Shown here piece by piece: positions 10,159 to 20,814 of a stretch of DNA of 64,000 nt. The stretch covers positions 359,553-423,552 of the forward strand of contig BCKL01000026.1 of NCBI GenBank assembly GCA_001600635.1, written 5' to 3'. Position numbers and translations under genes: made by a program. The DNA comes from Leucosporidium creatinivorum. Lineage: Eukaryota > Basidiomycota > Microbotryomycetes > Leucosporidiales > Leucosporidiaceae. The notes below the pieces were generated by a model that was given only the letters and a program-made list of their open reading frames with translations, was not told the origin of the DNA and searched no databases. How positions within the stretch are numbered: position 1 is the stretch's first letter; each line of letters starts with the position of its first letter.

Positions 10159-11696
10159 TTACTCCGGCTCGTCTTTATACCAGCTTCCGCAGACCTGCGG
10201 GAGGTTATCTATCCATCTCCATTCTACATCCGCCCTCCACCTTTTAGCATCCGCCCAGTACAAACCCCGAGCTGCCATCTGACGTTCCTCTCGCTGGTCC
10301 TCGGCCTGCTGCACTCGTTCCACCTCAGGCTCGAGAGCACTCCCTTTTGCCAGGTTGCGGGCCCAATACATCGCACACTCGTCAAAGCGAGGGTCTTCAA
10401 TCAGGTCGAGCACGTCGGCTGCGTGAACGTTGAAATGAAAGTCGAGTTTGAGGAGGGTGGATGGGAGGTGTCGGGCGAGGTAGAGCTTGGGGCAAGCCTC
10501 GTCGAGTCGGTTTATTACGTCAAGCGAGTGCAGTGATGGTAGCAGCGAGATTTGAGGGACCAGCTGCCGGAGGGTGGGTGCTGCGATGTCGTCAAATACG
10601 AGCTCGTCGAGGTTGCTGAGACACGAGAGGGAGTAGGAGGAGGAGGAAGGCCACCCGGCTTGTAGGTTGAGAGTGAGGGAGCGGAGGGTGGTACTGGAGG
10701 AAGCAGCGAGCTGTGGAAACGCCGCTTGAGCCTTCGTACCCAGACGTAGGTGGGTGAGCTGAGCGAGGGGCTGCTCCACGTCGGGGAGCTCCGTTGACGG
10801 CGAAGGGTCGTCCAGCGACAGGTCGAGCTCCAGGCTTCGTAGATGGCGGAGGCTGACTACAGAAAAGATCTGCCTGCAGGCAACCCCCGTGCTGAGATCG
10901 TCGAGTGCTGTAAGCTGAAGATGCCGAAGGGTGGGTCCGAGAGGGAAGTCGGGAAGGGAGCGTGCGGTAGCGAGGAGGAGTCGCATGCTGTCAAAATTTT
11001 GAAGATCCAGATGTTGGAGGCGAGGGAGTCGACGGAGGAAGCGATCCAGCTTGATGAGTTCCGGGAGGTACGGCTGCTCGGCGTAGGTGTAGGTGCCGTC
11101 GACCGTGACGCTTCGGACATATCGTTGAAGATGGCGATGCAAAGCGAGTGTGGACCCGACCTTCTCCATCGACACGATATGGCCCGCCTCGCGTCCCAGG
11201 TCTTGCTCGTCCGGCAGAATTACGAAGAGACGCCGGAACAGGGCGGGGGTGGCGAGCTGGCGGAAGGCGAAGGAAACGAGGCAGCAGCGGGCGAGGTCGG
11301 CGGGGATGGGGGAGTCTTTGTAGGAGATGGATCCTCGAAAGACGAGATGGTCCAGTATGAGAAGGATAATGTCGAAAGGAAGCGGGGGAATGCGAGCGCC
11401 GAGCTCGGTCGGCGAAGGCGAAGGTGCTGGGTCGTTGAGAGTGGTAGCTGTGACGGTGTAGAAAGTTAGCTGCTTTTCTATACAATCATAGTGATGTCGT
11501 GTCTCTTTTTGACTCTCCCCAGCGGACGTCTCTCGCCTGTCCGTCGCTCTCACCGTTCAGGCCTCGCCGACTTCAGCTGCTGACGCTCTTCTGCACTCTT
11601 CTCCTCTATCCAAGCAGTACCGCTACTAGTCGAGACCGACAACTCACCTTCTAGTCGTCCCTCGATCCCCGTGGCAGCTCTCGCTCCCTTTTCCAT
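10159..11696 (-). CDS. F-box/leucine-rich-repeat protein A
   Basis: Two exons: 11648-11696 (ATG GAA AAG..., 49 nt) and 10159-11447, joined across a 200-nt intron (CACAG acceptor at 11448-11452). The mature frame reads ...LND, Ser/Pro linker, then TELGARIPPLPFDIILLILDHL, which is an F-box-like helix (proline then hydrophobic pattern). Next comes DLARCCLVSFAFRQLATPALFRR, the second half of the F-box as seen in basidiomycete F-box proteins. After this are irregular leucine-rich repeats (for example LRHLRSLELDLSLDD, LTHLRLG, LRSLTLNL). The product is about 445 residues. The expected role is substrate recognition in an SCF ubiquitin ligase through Skp1 binding, inferred from the family. It shares leader exon, intron and promoter sequence with paralogues B and C. 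Confidence 0.8.
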
Positions 11697-12159
11697 CTTG
11701 AAACCGAGCACAGGCCTTGTTGACGAGCTGGCGCTGTAGCGAAGGAGGAGGGGCGAGTGGGAGGGGTGTAGCGAGCTAACCGAGCAGTCTTGTGAGCTAC
11801 CGAGCGATCCTAGAGCTCCGAGCGACAAGTCGAGGCGAGCGAGACGAGTGAAGCGTGAGGGAGAGAGCTGAGGCGAGCGGCGGAACTGAGAGGGCGCTGA
11901 GCTCGGACCAGGTTTGGCGAGATGATGAGGTGCAGAAGAGGCGACAGGCTTATGATAGCACTAGAAACCAGCTGCACTGCTTTTCACGGCCCCTCGGCTC
12001 GCTGCACGGCTATCGAACGAGCTGCGAAACAAGCGCCGAGCGCCGAGCTTGATTGCAAGAGGTACGCGAACATGGCTGTAAGATGGGGAGCTCGGAGCTG
12101 CATCTCAACTTTAGCTGCTGCACTGTAGAACCCTTCACGCTTCAACGAACAACACACTC

Positions 12160-13818
12160 TCAGTACAACATCGCAGCCTCAATCTCCTCGTCCAGCCTCC
12201 TCGCTGCTTCCTGCTCATCCTCCCATCGAGCCTTGCCAGTCGGGCTTCTGCGGCGGCGCCAGCTTCGCTCCTCCTCCGCAGCCTCCACTTCCTCTTCCAC
12301 ACGTCGACCGAAGTGGCCGCTCTCCCAACGCAGATCGCATTCGTCGAAGCGTGTATCCAATACCAAGTCGAGGACGTCCGATGCATGGACGGGAAAGTGG
12401 AGGTCGAGCTCGAGGAGGGAGGGTGGAAGCCGAGCGCTCAGCTCAAGCCGGCGGTAAGGTTCCGCGAAGATGATCTTCCGGCCGCCGAGGTTGAGGAAGC
12501 GCAAAGGAGAGGTGGGGGTGATTTGGCGGACCAGTGCTTCCAGGTTTGGTCGAGTAAAGTCTTCGAGGTGGAGACGTCTGAGCTGGGAGTGTTGCCCGAG
12601 CGAAAAAGACGATGGGAGGATCCAGTCGGCGCAGGATTTGAGCGTGAGGGAACGCAGGGATGGGCTCGAGGCGGTGAGAGGGAGGAGGGACACGAGTGTA
12701 TGGCCATATAGGCCAAGACGAGTGAGTTGAGCGATGGAGGGCGTCGGAGTGATGGGGGCTGGAGCATCACCGGGAAGCCTCCAATCGGGCTCGATAAAAT
12801 CGAGCTCACGCAGAGCGCTGAGGCTGCCAAGAGCAGCGCCCGAGTCGTTTGCGCAATCGCAAGAGATGGAAGACTCGAGTTTGAAGCGCTCGAGGGTCGT
12901 CCTGAAAGGCATCTCGGGCAGCCCGCGGAAGACCTCGTCGCCGAGAGCATAAGGGAGGTTGCAAAGGAGGAGTTCTCGGAGGGAGGGAAGGGTGCTGAGG
13001 AGGTTGACGATTGCTCGAAAGGCGGCGAGGTTCTTGTGGAGACCGAAGCCCCAGGTGAAGGCCAGGTCGAGTCGAGCGAAGTGGGCGGCGCGGTAAACGC
13101 TGACCGCCCGGGGGTGCTCCAGCAGGTCGGGGCGGCAGGCGAGGAGCGCGCACAGCTTCAAAAGCGGATTCACGTCTTCGACCGGGCCCTCGCCGCTGTT
13201 GGCGTCGTCCTCTTCCTCGATCCCCGCCGCCGCCGCGCCGCGCCAGCCCTCCTCGAAGTCTTCCTCTCGGGCGAGACGCTCCCGGTCTTTCCTGCCCTGC
13301 TCCCACTCAAGCCACAGCGGATCATCCTCGAGCTTGTTTTGGGGAGGCGATGGCTTTGGGCGACGCGGCTCCGGTAGCCAGAGGACCAAGTTTCGAAAAA
13401 GGAAGGGGGTCGCCAGTCGGTGGAACGTCTTGCTGGCGCGGCAGCAGGTTGCGAGATCGCTAGGGTAGGAGAAGGGACTGTCGACCGACTGGAGGAGCTC
13501 GACGAAGATGAGTCGAAGAATCTCGTGAGGGAGGGGAGGGATATTGGCGCCGAGCTCGGTCAAGGGAGGGGAGGGGGTCGAGTCGTCCTCGGAAGTAGCT
13601 GTGATGGGCAAATCTCGTCAGCTAGCAGTCCTCCGAGCTTGTCGTCCCGGCCTGCACCCCGCCCAGCTCTCGACACCGCGCGCTCTCAGGCCTCCTGCTC
13701 TCAATCCGGCTGCTCTCTTCCACAGGAGCGCCGTACCACCAGAGCTTTGGAGCACTAGCGATAGCTCACCTTCATCATGACTTCCATCGCTCGCAGCAGC
13801 TTCCCATTCAGCTTCCAT
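12160..13818 (-). CDS. F-box/leucine-rich-repeat protein B
   Basis: Exon 1 is 13770-13818 (49 nt, MEAEWEAAASDG...) and exon 2 is 12160-13598; the 171-nt intron ends in CATCACAG. The joined protein of about 495 residues starts with an acidic leader, then TSEDDSTPSPPLTELGANIPPLPHEILRLIF (F-box helix 1; quoted only as the landmark before residue 50) and DLATCCRASKTFHRLATPFLFRNLVL. An acidic insert and irregular LRRs follow (LREL, LTRLGLYG, LRSLTLKS, LLELDLHFPVHASDVLDLV). It is the closest relative of copy C on the opposite strand (17269-18962). Homology extends through the leader intron and upstream sequence to about 14060. SCF adaptor function is inferred from the family. Stop codon at 12160-12162. 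Confidence 0.82.
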
Positions 13819-14340
13819 CTCAGATTCGAGCACAGGCCTTGTTGACGAGAGCTCGTGATGTAGCGAACGAAGGAGGGCGAGTTGGACGGGTGTAAGGAGC
13901 TTTCGAGTAGTCGTGCGCTGTTAAGCGATCCCAGATCTCCGAGCGACGAGTCGAAGCGACGAGACGAGGTGAAGCGGGAGGGAGAGAGCTGAGGCGAGCT
14001 GACGGGCGAGGACAAGGCGCTGAGCTCGGACCACGCCGAGTGAGGTGTTGTGGTGTTAGTGAGGCAGAAGGTTGCATCAGCATCCAAGGAGCAATTGCGA
14101 TCACTTTCGGCTCGCGTGAAGCTACATATCGAGCTGCGAAAGGGATCGCCGAACACTCCTCCCCCTCGCTCGATTCGCTTACCCTTGTCGGGTCACGAAA
14201 GCGTCTCAGCTAACGCGGAGTTGTTGCTGTAGGACGGTGGTGATGACAACAAGGTTACAGCTGGAGTGAAGAAGGGGCATGGGGACCTATACAGTCCCTC
14301 GGCGCAGACGAGGGGGAGTGGAGGAAAGAGGGCTAGGTTC

Positions 14341-14390
14341 AGGACGATGGTCAGGACGATGGTCAGGACGATGGTCAGGACGATGGAGGA
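14341..14390. repeat. 12-bp tandem repeat over the MED21 stop codon
   Basis: CAGGACGATGGT is repeated four times (last unit imperfect). Read on the minus strand each unit is CCATCGTCCTGA-like, so the MED21 stop is followed by further in-frame stops at 12-nt spacing. Confidence 0.9.
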
Positions 14391-15155
14391 GGGACGGTCC
14401 TGGCATCGAGAGCTTGTCGCAGTGAGGATTGGATTTGGGCGTGCAGTCCCTCTGCGCGGTGAGAACCGAGGTCAGCACTCCCTCTCCTCAGAGAATCTCC
14501 TCAGCGCCGAGCCGCAAGTCCGACTCACCAGCCACTTTCAGCTGTTCCTCATACTCTCCATTGACCTCTCTCATCTCCTTCTCCAATTCCTCAAACTCGG
14601 CTTCATCCTCTTGCTCGGTGCTGGAGGTGGAGGTCGGGAGCGAGGTGATGAGGTACTCGAGTTGCTTGGCTTTGCGTAGGAAGTCGGAGACGAGCTCGCG
14701 TTGGTTTGCTATTGCAGGTGAAAAAGGGTGTAGGTCAGTCTTTGAGGAGAAAGCGCGAGCGAAGTAGCTCCGACGCGCTGAGCTGAGCTGGTCCTGCGCT
14801 CCGCGGCCCAGCTGTGAGAGAGCAAGCGGAAGCTGTAGCTCACCAGCAAAGACCTCTGGCTCCTCGGCGTTAGGAATGGATTGAGTGATGGGCATGTGGT
14901 CGTTGACCTGCTTGAACGAGGCTTTGCGCGTCAAGTACGACAGCGTCGAGTACATTATTTGCACCAGCTGTAGCGGTACAAGTAAGCTTGAGCTGTACGG
15001 TACTAGTAGCAGCAAAGACACACCTCATCAATCGAGTTGGCAGCTTGCGTTAGTCGATCCACTGTAGAAGCGAGCGGATGAGCGAGAGTTGTAGCTTTGT
15101 AGTGCGAGAGTTAGTACTAACTGTGCCCTGCTTCCTGATCTGGCTGCTGTTGCAT
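14375..15155 (-). CDS. MED21: Mediator complex subunit 21 (Med21/Srb7)
   Basis: Small coiled-coil subunit of the Mediator middle module, which links activators to RNA polymerase II. Five exons: 15122-15155, 15024-15061, 14844-14967, 14529-14708 and 14375-14451. The N-terminus MQQQPDQEAGHMDRLTQAANSIDELVQIMYSTLSYL shows the conserved D-x-LTQ-x-x-D-x-L helix (landmarks quoted; residues 1-36). The C-terminal half ANQRELVSDFLRKAKQLEYLI and the following Glu-rich helix match the Med21 hairpin. Total length is about 150 residues, normal for the family. The first intron has a perfect TACTAAC branch site, and it splits the second Met codon. The stop codon lies inside a 12-bp tandem repeat, giving several in-frame stops in a row. 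It is divergent from RPS12 and shares its upstream region. Confidence 0.88.
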
Positions 15156-15669
15156 CAGGCGGTGCACGGGTCCAGTACAAAAGAGACGAGCAGCGAGACG
15201 GTCGGAGCCAAGCCGTGTCCGAGCTCGTTCGCGGCCAAGTCCTCGAATCCGGCGGAGGGCTCTTGTTCTCTATCCATTTGATCCTCGTTTAGGACAGCTT
15301 CACCCATCGTACGTTTGCAGCTCTGACAGGACTACAGAACACCTTGGCACCCCTTCCAATTCGCCCTACTCGACTACATCGCTCCACGCCCGACTTTTCG
15401 ACCTCGAATCGAGTTTTTCGAAGGGGAGGCTGCTGGGGCACATGGAAGCGTGGTGACGTGGTGCAGGAGCAGCCGGAGGGATTACGGGGGTTAATGGCGC
15501 GGAAAAGCGAGGTTAGAAGGCTACAGGACGACCAGGGCAGGCCCGGGAGCGTTCGGCGGAGGACGACGAGCAGCCCACAAGTCTACCAGGACTCCCCAGC
15601 TGACCCATTTCCTCTCTACACCACCCTCCTATGTCTTCGTAATGCTCCCACACACTACAGGATACCAAC
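15156..15669. promoter_or_regulatory. Divergent promoter region of MED21 and RPS12
   Basis: 514 bp between two divergent start codons. The RPS12-proximal 60 bp is pyrimidine-rich (CCTCTCTACACCACCCTCC), as is usual upstream of fungal ribosomal protein genes. No coding sequence is supported. Confidence 0.6.
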
Positions 15670-16455
15670 ATGAGTGATAACGGAAGCGAGACCCCCATTG
15701 TTGCCGACGTCGAGGAGGTTCAGGCCGTCGAGGTTGAGGCCCCCAAGGGAAAGATGTCGGTTGAGGATGCCCTCCAGGTGCGTTCATTCACCTTTTACCA
15801 TGCTACATCTCTCCCGTCTCCTCCCGCCGCTCCCCGCCCATCGGAACACCCGCTGACGCCTCTCGAACTCAATAGGAGGTCCTCAAGAAGGCCATGATCC
15901 ACGATGGTCTTGCCCGTGGACTCCGCGAGTGCGCCAAGGCCCTCGACAAGCGTCAGGCCCACCTTTGCGTTCTCAACGAGTCTTGCACTGAGGCCGAGTA
16001 CGTCAAGCTCATTGAGGCCCTTTGCGCCGAGCACAAGATCAACTTGATCAAGGTGAGTTTCTAGTGTTTTGAGTTGCTTGATGGAGGAGAGTGAAGTCAT
16101 GAGAGGTACAGAGCGCTGACTTTCGCTCCTCTTCACGCACCCCTCATCGCGCTGGCCGAACCTCCATCCTCGCCGAACCCTCTCGCCGAACCCATCTCTC
16201 GCATCTAGATCTCGGACCCCAAGCTCCTCGGAGAGTGGGCCGGTCTCTGCAAGCTCGACAAGGAGGGTGTTGCCCGCAAGGTGCGCTGCAGGGTCTTCCT
16301 CTTTCCTCACGCCTCACTAACCTTCGTCCCTCCGCGTTCCTTCCCCCTTCGAATTCCACCCTCAGGTCGTCGGATGCTCGTGTGTTGTTGTCAAGGACTA
16401 CGGCGCCGAGAGCGAGGCACTCAACATCTTGCTTGAGTACTTCGCCCAGAGGTAA
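15670..16455 (+). CDS. RPS12: 40S ribosomal protein eS12 (RPS12)
   Basis: Four exons: 15670-15777, 15876-16052, 16209-16280 and 16366-16455, all joined in phase 0 with GTGCG/GTGAG donors. The 149-residue product starts [17 protein letters not shown] (acidic N-terminal extension as in fungal eS12). It then has the L7Ae-fold core [52 protein letters not shown] (landmarks within residues 37-95), then [22 protein letters not shown] and the conserved end [12 protein letters not shown]. It is a structural component of the small ribosomal subunit. This is the intact parent of the inverted partial copy at 9310-9870. The ATG sits after ACACTACAGGATACCAAC and is the only in-frame start that gives the family N-terminus. 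Confidence 0.97.
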
Positions 16456-17268
16456 TCGCCAACGCCGAGCCTCCCAAAATCGGCCGAAGCTCCCGACCAT
16501 GCTCCCCCCCTCTCCTTCCCATTCCTCGCCTTTCTTCTTCCTTCCTCCTCTACCACCTTCTTCACCTCCCTAGCAACTATCACCCACCAACTCGTCCCCG
16601 TCCTCTTCCCCTTCTCTCCTCGCCGAACGTCGATGCCGTCCCCTTTGCTGGAGACTTAGACGTTCACGAGGGATAGTAGGGGCCAGGTAGGATGGGAGGG
16701 AATGACGTGTATGATTCTGCTTTGTTCAGTGTGTAGAAGGGTTGGCCATTGGGGAGAAGTGGGAGGGATGAGAATTGAAAGGAGATGATTTGTCGGGAAC
16801 CTTCTTCCTACGGGCGACGAGAGTAAGCAAGGACAGCGAGGCAGTCTACTTCCATCTGCGAGGAACGACTGACGAGTAGAGGGTGCTGCTGATGAGCTGG
16901 TGGCATAGCTGAAAGCTCGGTGCTCGGCGCTCGTATCGCTGGCGGTCCTATGGGCTGCAGGCGACTCGGCGGTGGCAGGGTGTATCCCCCGAGCCTAGCA
17001 GAGTATCGGCAACTCCTGCTAGCCTTTACACCACCGCACCTCGCAACAAGGTGATCCGAGCTCAGCATCCTTGTCCTCGCCCGCCCGCCCGCCTCAGCTC
17101 TCTCCCTCCCGCTTCATTCGTCTCGCTCGCCTCGACTCGTCGTTCGGAGGTCTAGGATCGCTCATTAGCTCGTACGAATACTTGGAAAGCTCGTTACACC
17201 CTTCCCACTCGTCCTCCTTCGTTCGCTACAGCGCCAGCTCGTCAACACGGTCTGTGCTCCAATTCCAG
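16456..17268. other. Intergenic: RPS12 3' region and F-box C promoter block
   Basis: About 16456-16800 is the RPS12 3' region, pyrimidine-rich then A/T-richer. About 17040-17268 is the F-box leader/promoter block shared with copies A, B and D; recognisable pieces are TCATTCGTCTCGCTCGCCTC and CGCCAGCTCGTCAACACGG. I see no gene in 16800-17040. Confidence 0.6.
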
Positions 17269-18962
17269 ATGCAAGCCGGAATGGAAGCTGCCTTGAGGGT
17301 TAATAGCGATTATGAAGGTGAGCTATCGCTAGCGCTCTACAGCTCGGGTGGGTCGCCGCTCGTGAGAAAGCGAGCAGGCAGGCTGAGAGAGCAGGAGGCC
17401 TGAGAGCGCGCGGTGTCGAGAGCTGGGCGGGGTGCAGGCCGGGACGACAAGCTCGGAGGACTGCTAGCTGACGAGATTTGCCCATCACGGCTACTTCCGA
17501 AGACGACTCGACCCCCTCGCCTCCCTCGACCCAGCTCGGCGCCAATATCCCTCCCCTGCCTCACGAGATCATACAACTCATCTTCGACGAGCTTCTTCCT
17601 TCCTCCGACTCGCCACGCTCTCGCCCCGCCGACCTTTCACGCTGCTGCCGCGCCTCAAAGACGATGTACCGATTGGCGATCCCCTTCCTCCTCCGAGATC
17701 TAAAGCTCACGCTACCGCAAGCGGTCCGTCCGCCGCGTGGCTGCGATCTGGCAGGGGCGTTGCTGCTACTCGAGTGGGAGCAGGGAAAGAAGGAGCAGGC
17801 GCGTCTCGCTCGCGAAGCGAGAGCGAACGGCGAGGATAGCAATGAGGAGTGGGGCGGGATTGGAGAGGAGGATGAGGATGAGGTTGTCGAGGACGAAGCC
17901 GAAGAGCTCGACCCCCTCTATCAGCTCTCGATGCTCCTCATCCGACGCCCGGAGCTGCAACACCTCACTCGAACGCTCAGCATCCGCCCTCCGCCTCGCT
18001 ATGAAGGCAGCTCGACCCACCTCGACAATGATCTCGCTGCCTTCAGCGCTATCACAGGCATCCTCAACAATCTCACCTCCCTTCGAACTCTCGTCCTCCG
18101 CGACATACCCGCCTCCCTGGTCGAGGAAATCGCAGACGTGCTGCCGGAGTCGCCCTTCTTGCAGCAGCTCGAGCGTTTGGAGCTGTCCTCCTCTTCCATC
18201 TCCTCGGAGTGCACCAGGAAGCTGGTTGCTACTATCGGCCAAATGGACGGGATGCGCGAGCTCGACCTCGCTTACTCGAACTACTCGGACTGGCCGACGG
18301 CTCGCAACCCCGAGTCCTCGGAGCCTCTCACTCGCCTCACGCGCCTCAGCCTTCAAGATGGGGCGCTCCACTCCCTTGTCCCTCTTTCTTCTTCCTCCGA
18401 CGCCTCCCTTCGCTCCCTTACCCTCAAAGTCGACCAAACCTGGACCTTCCCGCCCTCCTTCTCGCTCGCGCGGTTCTCTCGGCTCAACAGTCTCAGCCTT
18501 CACCACTTCGGCCCGAGGAACCTCAACGCGCTACTGAGTCAACTCACTCCGATTTCCTCGTTGCTGTCTCTCGAGCTCAAGGACTCGCAAGTAAGCCGAT
18601 ACTACGCCGAGGGTTACCCGCGACTTGGCCTCGGCGCACACCTTCCCACCTCCCTCCTCGAGCTCCGCCTTCACTTTCACACCAAATCATCAGACATCCT
18701 TGATCTGGTTCAGGACAAGCGCTTCGATGGATGCGATATGCGCTGGCAGAGCGGCCACTTCGGCCGACGCGAGGGCAAGGACGTTGAAGCTGCAGCGAAG
18801 AAGCGAAGGAGGCGTCGTGATAAGGTCGGGGTTGAGGGGATTGAGTTGAGTGGCACTACAGATGGAGAAGACTCAGGCGATGAGGGGCCACAGCAATTGG
18901 TGGGAGTTGGAACCGTCGTTGGTGGTGGAAGAGGGCGAGTACTGAATACGCGGTCTTACTAG
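17269..18962 (+). CDS. F-box/leucine-rich-repeat protein C (splice acceptor altered)
   Basis: Paralogue of copy B in the opposite orientation. Exon 1 at 17269-17317 (MQAGMEAALRV..., 49 nt) matches the leader exon of A and B, with the same GTGAGC donor. The expected acceptor CATCACAG of copy B is CATCACGG here (17489-17490), so the canonical AG is lost. An AG at 17474-17475 would keep the frame and add five residues, but it lies only about 3 nt past a GCTGAC branch motif. The main exon runs to the TAG at 18960-18962. It contains LGANIPPLPHEIIQLIF and DLSRCCRASKTMYRLAIPFLLRD (F-box), a long acidic insert and LRRs to LLELRLHFHTKSSDILDLVQDKRFDGCDMRW. The coding exon is undamaged over roughly 490 residues, so the gene could be functional by alternative splicing or an internal start. 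Confidence 0.72.
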
Positions 18963-19645
18963 GAGGGGTTCGTGTTGTCAATGAGATACTTGAGCTACAA
19001 TTCCGAGCCTCAGCTCGCTCTGATGTCGCAGATTCCCATGCGAGCCGAGTTCAACGATGCTCGGCGCTCGGTCGCTGGCAGACTTGTAGCCTTCAGGCGA
19101 CACCAGAGCCACGAAAGAAACGTTAGCTAACGCTCTTCAATCACTTCATCCTCTGCACTGCATAACCTCCCTCGAAAGTTGGTCCGAGCTCAGCGCCCGT
19201 TCAAGGCTCCGCCCGCTCGCCCTTCAGCTGTCTCCCTCCCGCTTCATTCGTCTCGCTCGCCTCGACTCGTCGCACGAAGCTACAGGGTCGAATCGAAACT
19301 CACTCGACTGCTCGGAAAGCCCGCTGCACCCTTCCCACCTGCCCTCCCTCGTTCGCTACATCGCCAGCTCGTCAACACGGCCTGTGCTCGTTCACGGCTA
19401 AACGCCCACGATCGAAGCTGCTGCAAGGTTGCAGAGAAAGCAGACAAGTGAGTGCAGCTTCTACTCTACTCGATGGACGAGACCTGCCGGCCGGCGGAGA
19501 GGGCCTGAGCCGATGAGGCGCATCGGGGGGGGAGGGAGGGCGCGCGAGTCGGCTTGAGGTGCTGGAGGCGGAGGGAGAACACTGAACCAATGCTAGGAAG
19601 ACAGCTGACCTAACATCTGCCCACTAAAACACCTTTCACGTCAAG

Positions 19646-20814
19646 ATGCGCCCGAACAGCAGCAGCACCACCCCGCCCGTCCAAAGCCGAGCTCGCTCTT
19701 TTCGCCTCCGCCACCTTCCAGCTCTCCCAGTCGAAATCCTCGCGCTTATACTTAAGCATCTTGCCCCTTCGCCCGACTCGAAGCTCTACATCTACCCTCA
19801 CGACCTCGCGCGCTGCTGCCTCGTTTCTCACGCCTTCCGCCTCGCCGCAACGCCCGTCCTCTACACCGTCGTGCGAGTTCGCCTCTGCAGCTCAAGCGAC
19901 AAGAGCAACAAGAGTCGAACCCGCTGGTTCAGTGCCATCGCCTCCACCCTCGACAGCTTGCAGCACCACACCCGCGTGCTCATCGTCTCGGACCAGGTCA
20001 GCGACGGCTCGCTCATAGCCATGCTACTTCCCCTCGTACCTCGCCTCACCTCGCTCCAAATCGTCGGGTTCAAGCATGAAGCAGTGCTGGATAGCGCCGC
20101 ACTCGCCCTAGCCCTCTCGCCCTTGCTTCGCCGACTCGCCCACCTCAAGCTCGAATGCGCCAAGACCGAGGCGGGAGGATGCGGTGACGGATTGGAGCAG
20201 CTCTTGCGCTCGGTCAGTGGACTCCAGAATCTCGAGCTGGATGTTCATGTTATGCCCATGTGGCGGGTACAGGACGACATGCCGACCTGCCGCCTTCGCC
20301 GCCTCACTCTCGGCGCTCACGCTCAGCCCGCTCTAATCCCTTTCAGCTACACGTCGGCCAAGTCTCTCGTCAACTTGAAGATCGAGTTCGGTGCAGGATG
20401 GAAGATACCGCCTGCCTTCAGCCTCTCGGTCTTTCAGCAGCTCCGCCAAGTCCATCTCGAAGAAGCGAAGACGAAGGATCTTGCCCGACTCGTCGACCAG
20501 CTCTCCACCATCAGACACTCTGCCACTTCATCATCCTTCATGGCAGCGGCCCCTTCCTCGCCGACATCGGCTTCGCTCGGCTTCCCTCCTCCCTCACCGT
20601 CCTCATCCTCGACCTCCCCGTCCACTGCTCCGAAACCACCCAGCTCGTCTCCAAGCCCGACTTCGACAAGTGCCAGTTAGTCTGGAAAGACCCTGGGAGC
20701 GCTTGGTCCGAGAGCGAGTCGAATGTCGTTAGGCAGATGGTGATGGCGAGGAGGCGCCGAAATGAGGGGAAGGAGTTGGCGGGGACGGCGACCGCTAGTG
20801 TGCTCAAGAGGTGA
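19646..20814 (+). pseudogene. F-box/leucine-rich-repeat copy D with a frameshift
   Basis: From the ATG at 19646 the protein reads a Ser/Thr leader, then LRHLPALPVEILALILKHL and DLARCCLVSHAFRLAATPVLYTV (F-box). LRRs follow to DLARLVDQLSTI near 20510. The family sequence then continues in another frame (FIILHGSGPFLADIGFARLPSSLTVLILDLPVH, ending SVLKR and TGA at 20812-20814). The switch is from codon phase 2 to phase 1 between about 20500 and 20535. It fits a 1-nt loss or 2-nt gain, with no plausible intron across it. Unlike A-C there is no separate leader exon with a start codon; the corresponding upstream sequence near 19410 has ACG where the others have ATG. It could be a pseudogene, or a sequencing error in a working gene. 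Confidence 0.65.

Noticed and set aside
11380-11430. Retrotransposon or DNA transposon as the cause of the F-box/RPS12 rearrangement
   Set aside because: No reverse transcriptase, transposase, LTRs or target-site duplications were found near the breakpoints.
16235-16573. Open frames overlapping RPS12 exons 3-4 on both strands
   Set aside because: They are other-frame readings of the eS12 exons and introns; the eS12 frame matches the family throughout.
19496-19570. CTTGCCGGCCGGCGG-like palindromes and G-runs as a replication origin or telomeric repeat
   Set aside because: No repeated telomere unit and no AT-rich unwinding region; ordinary GC-rich intergenic sequence.
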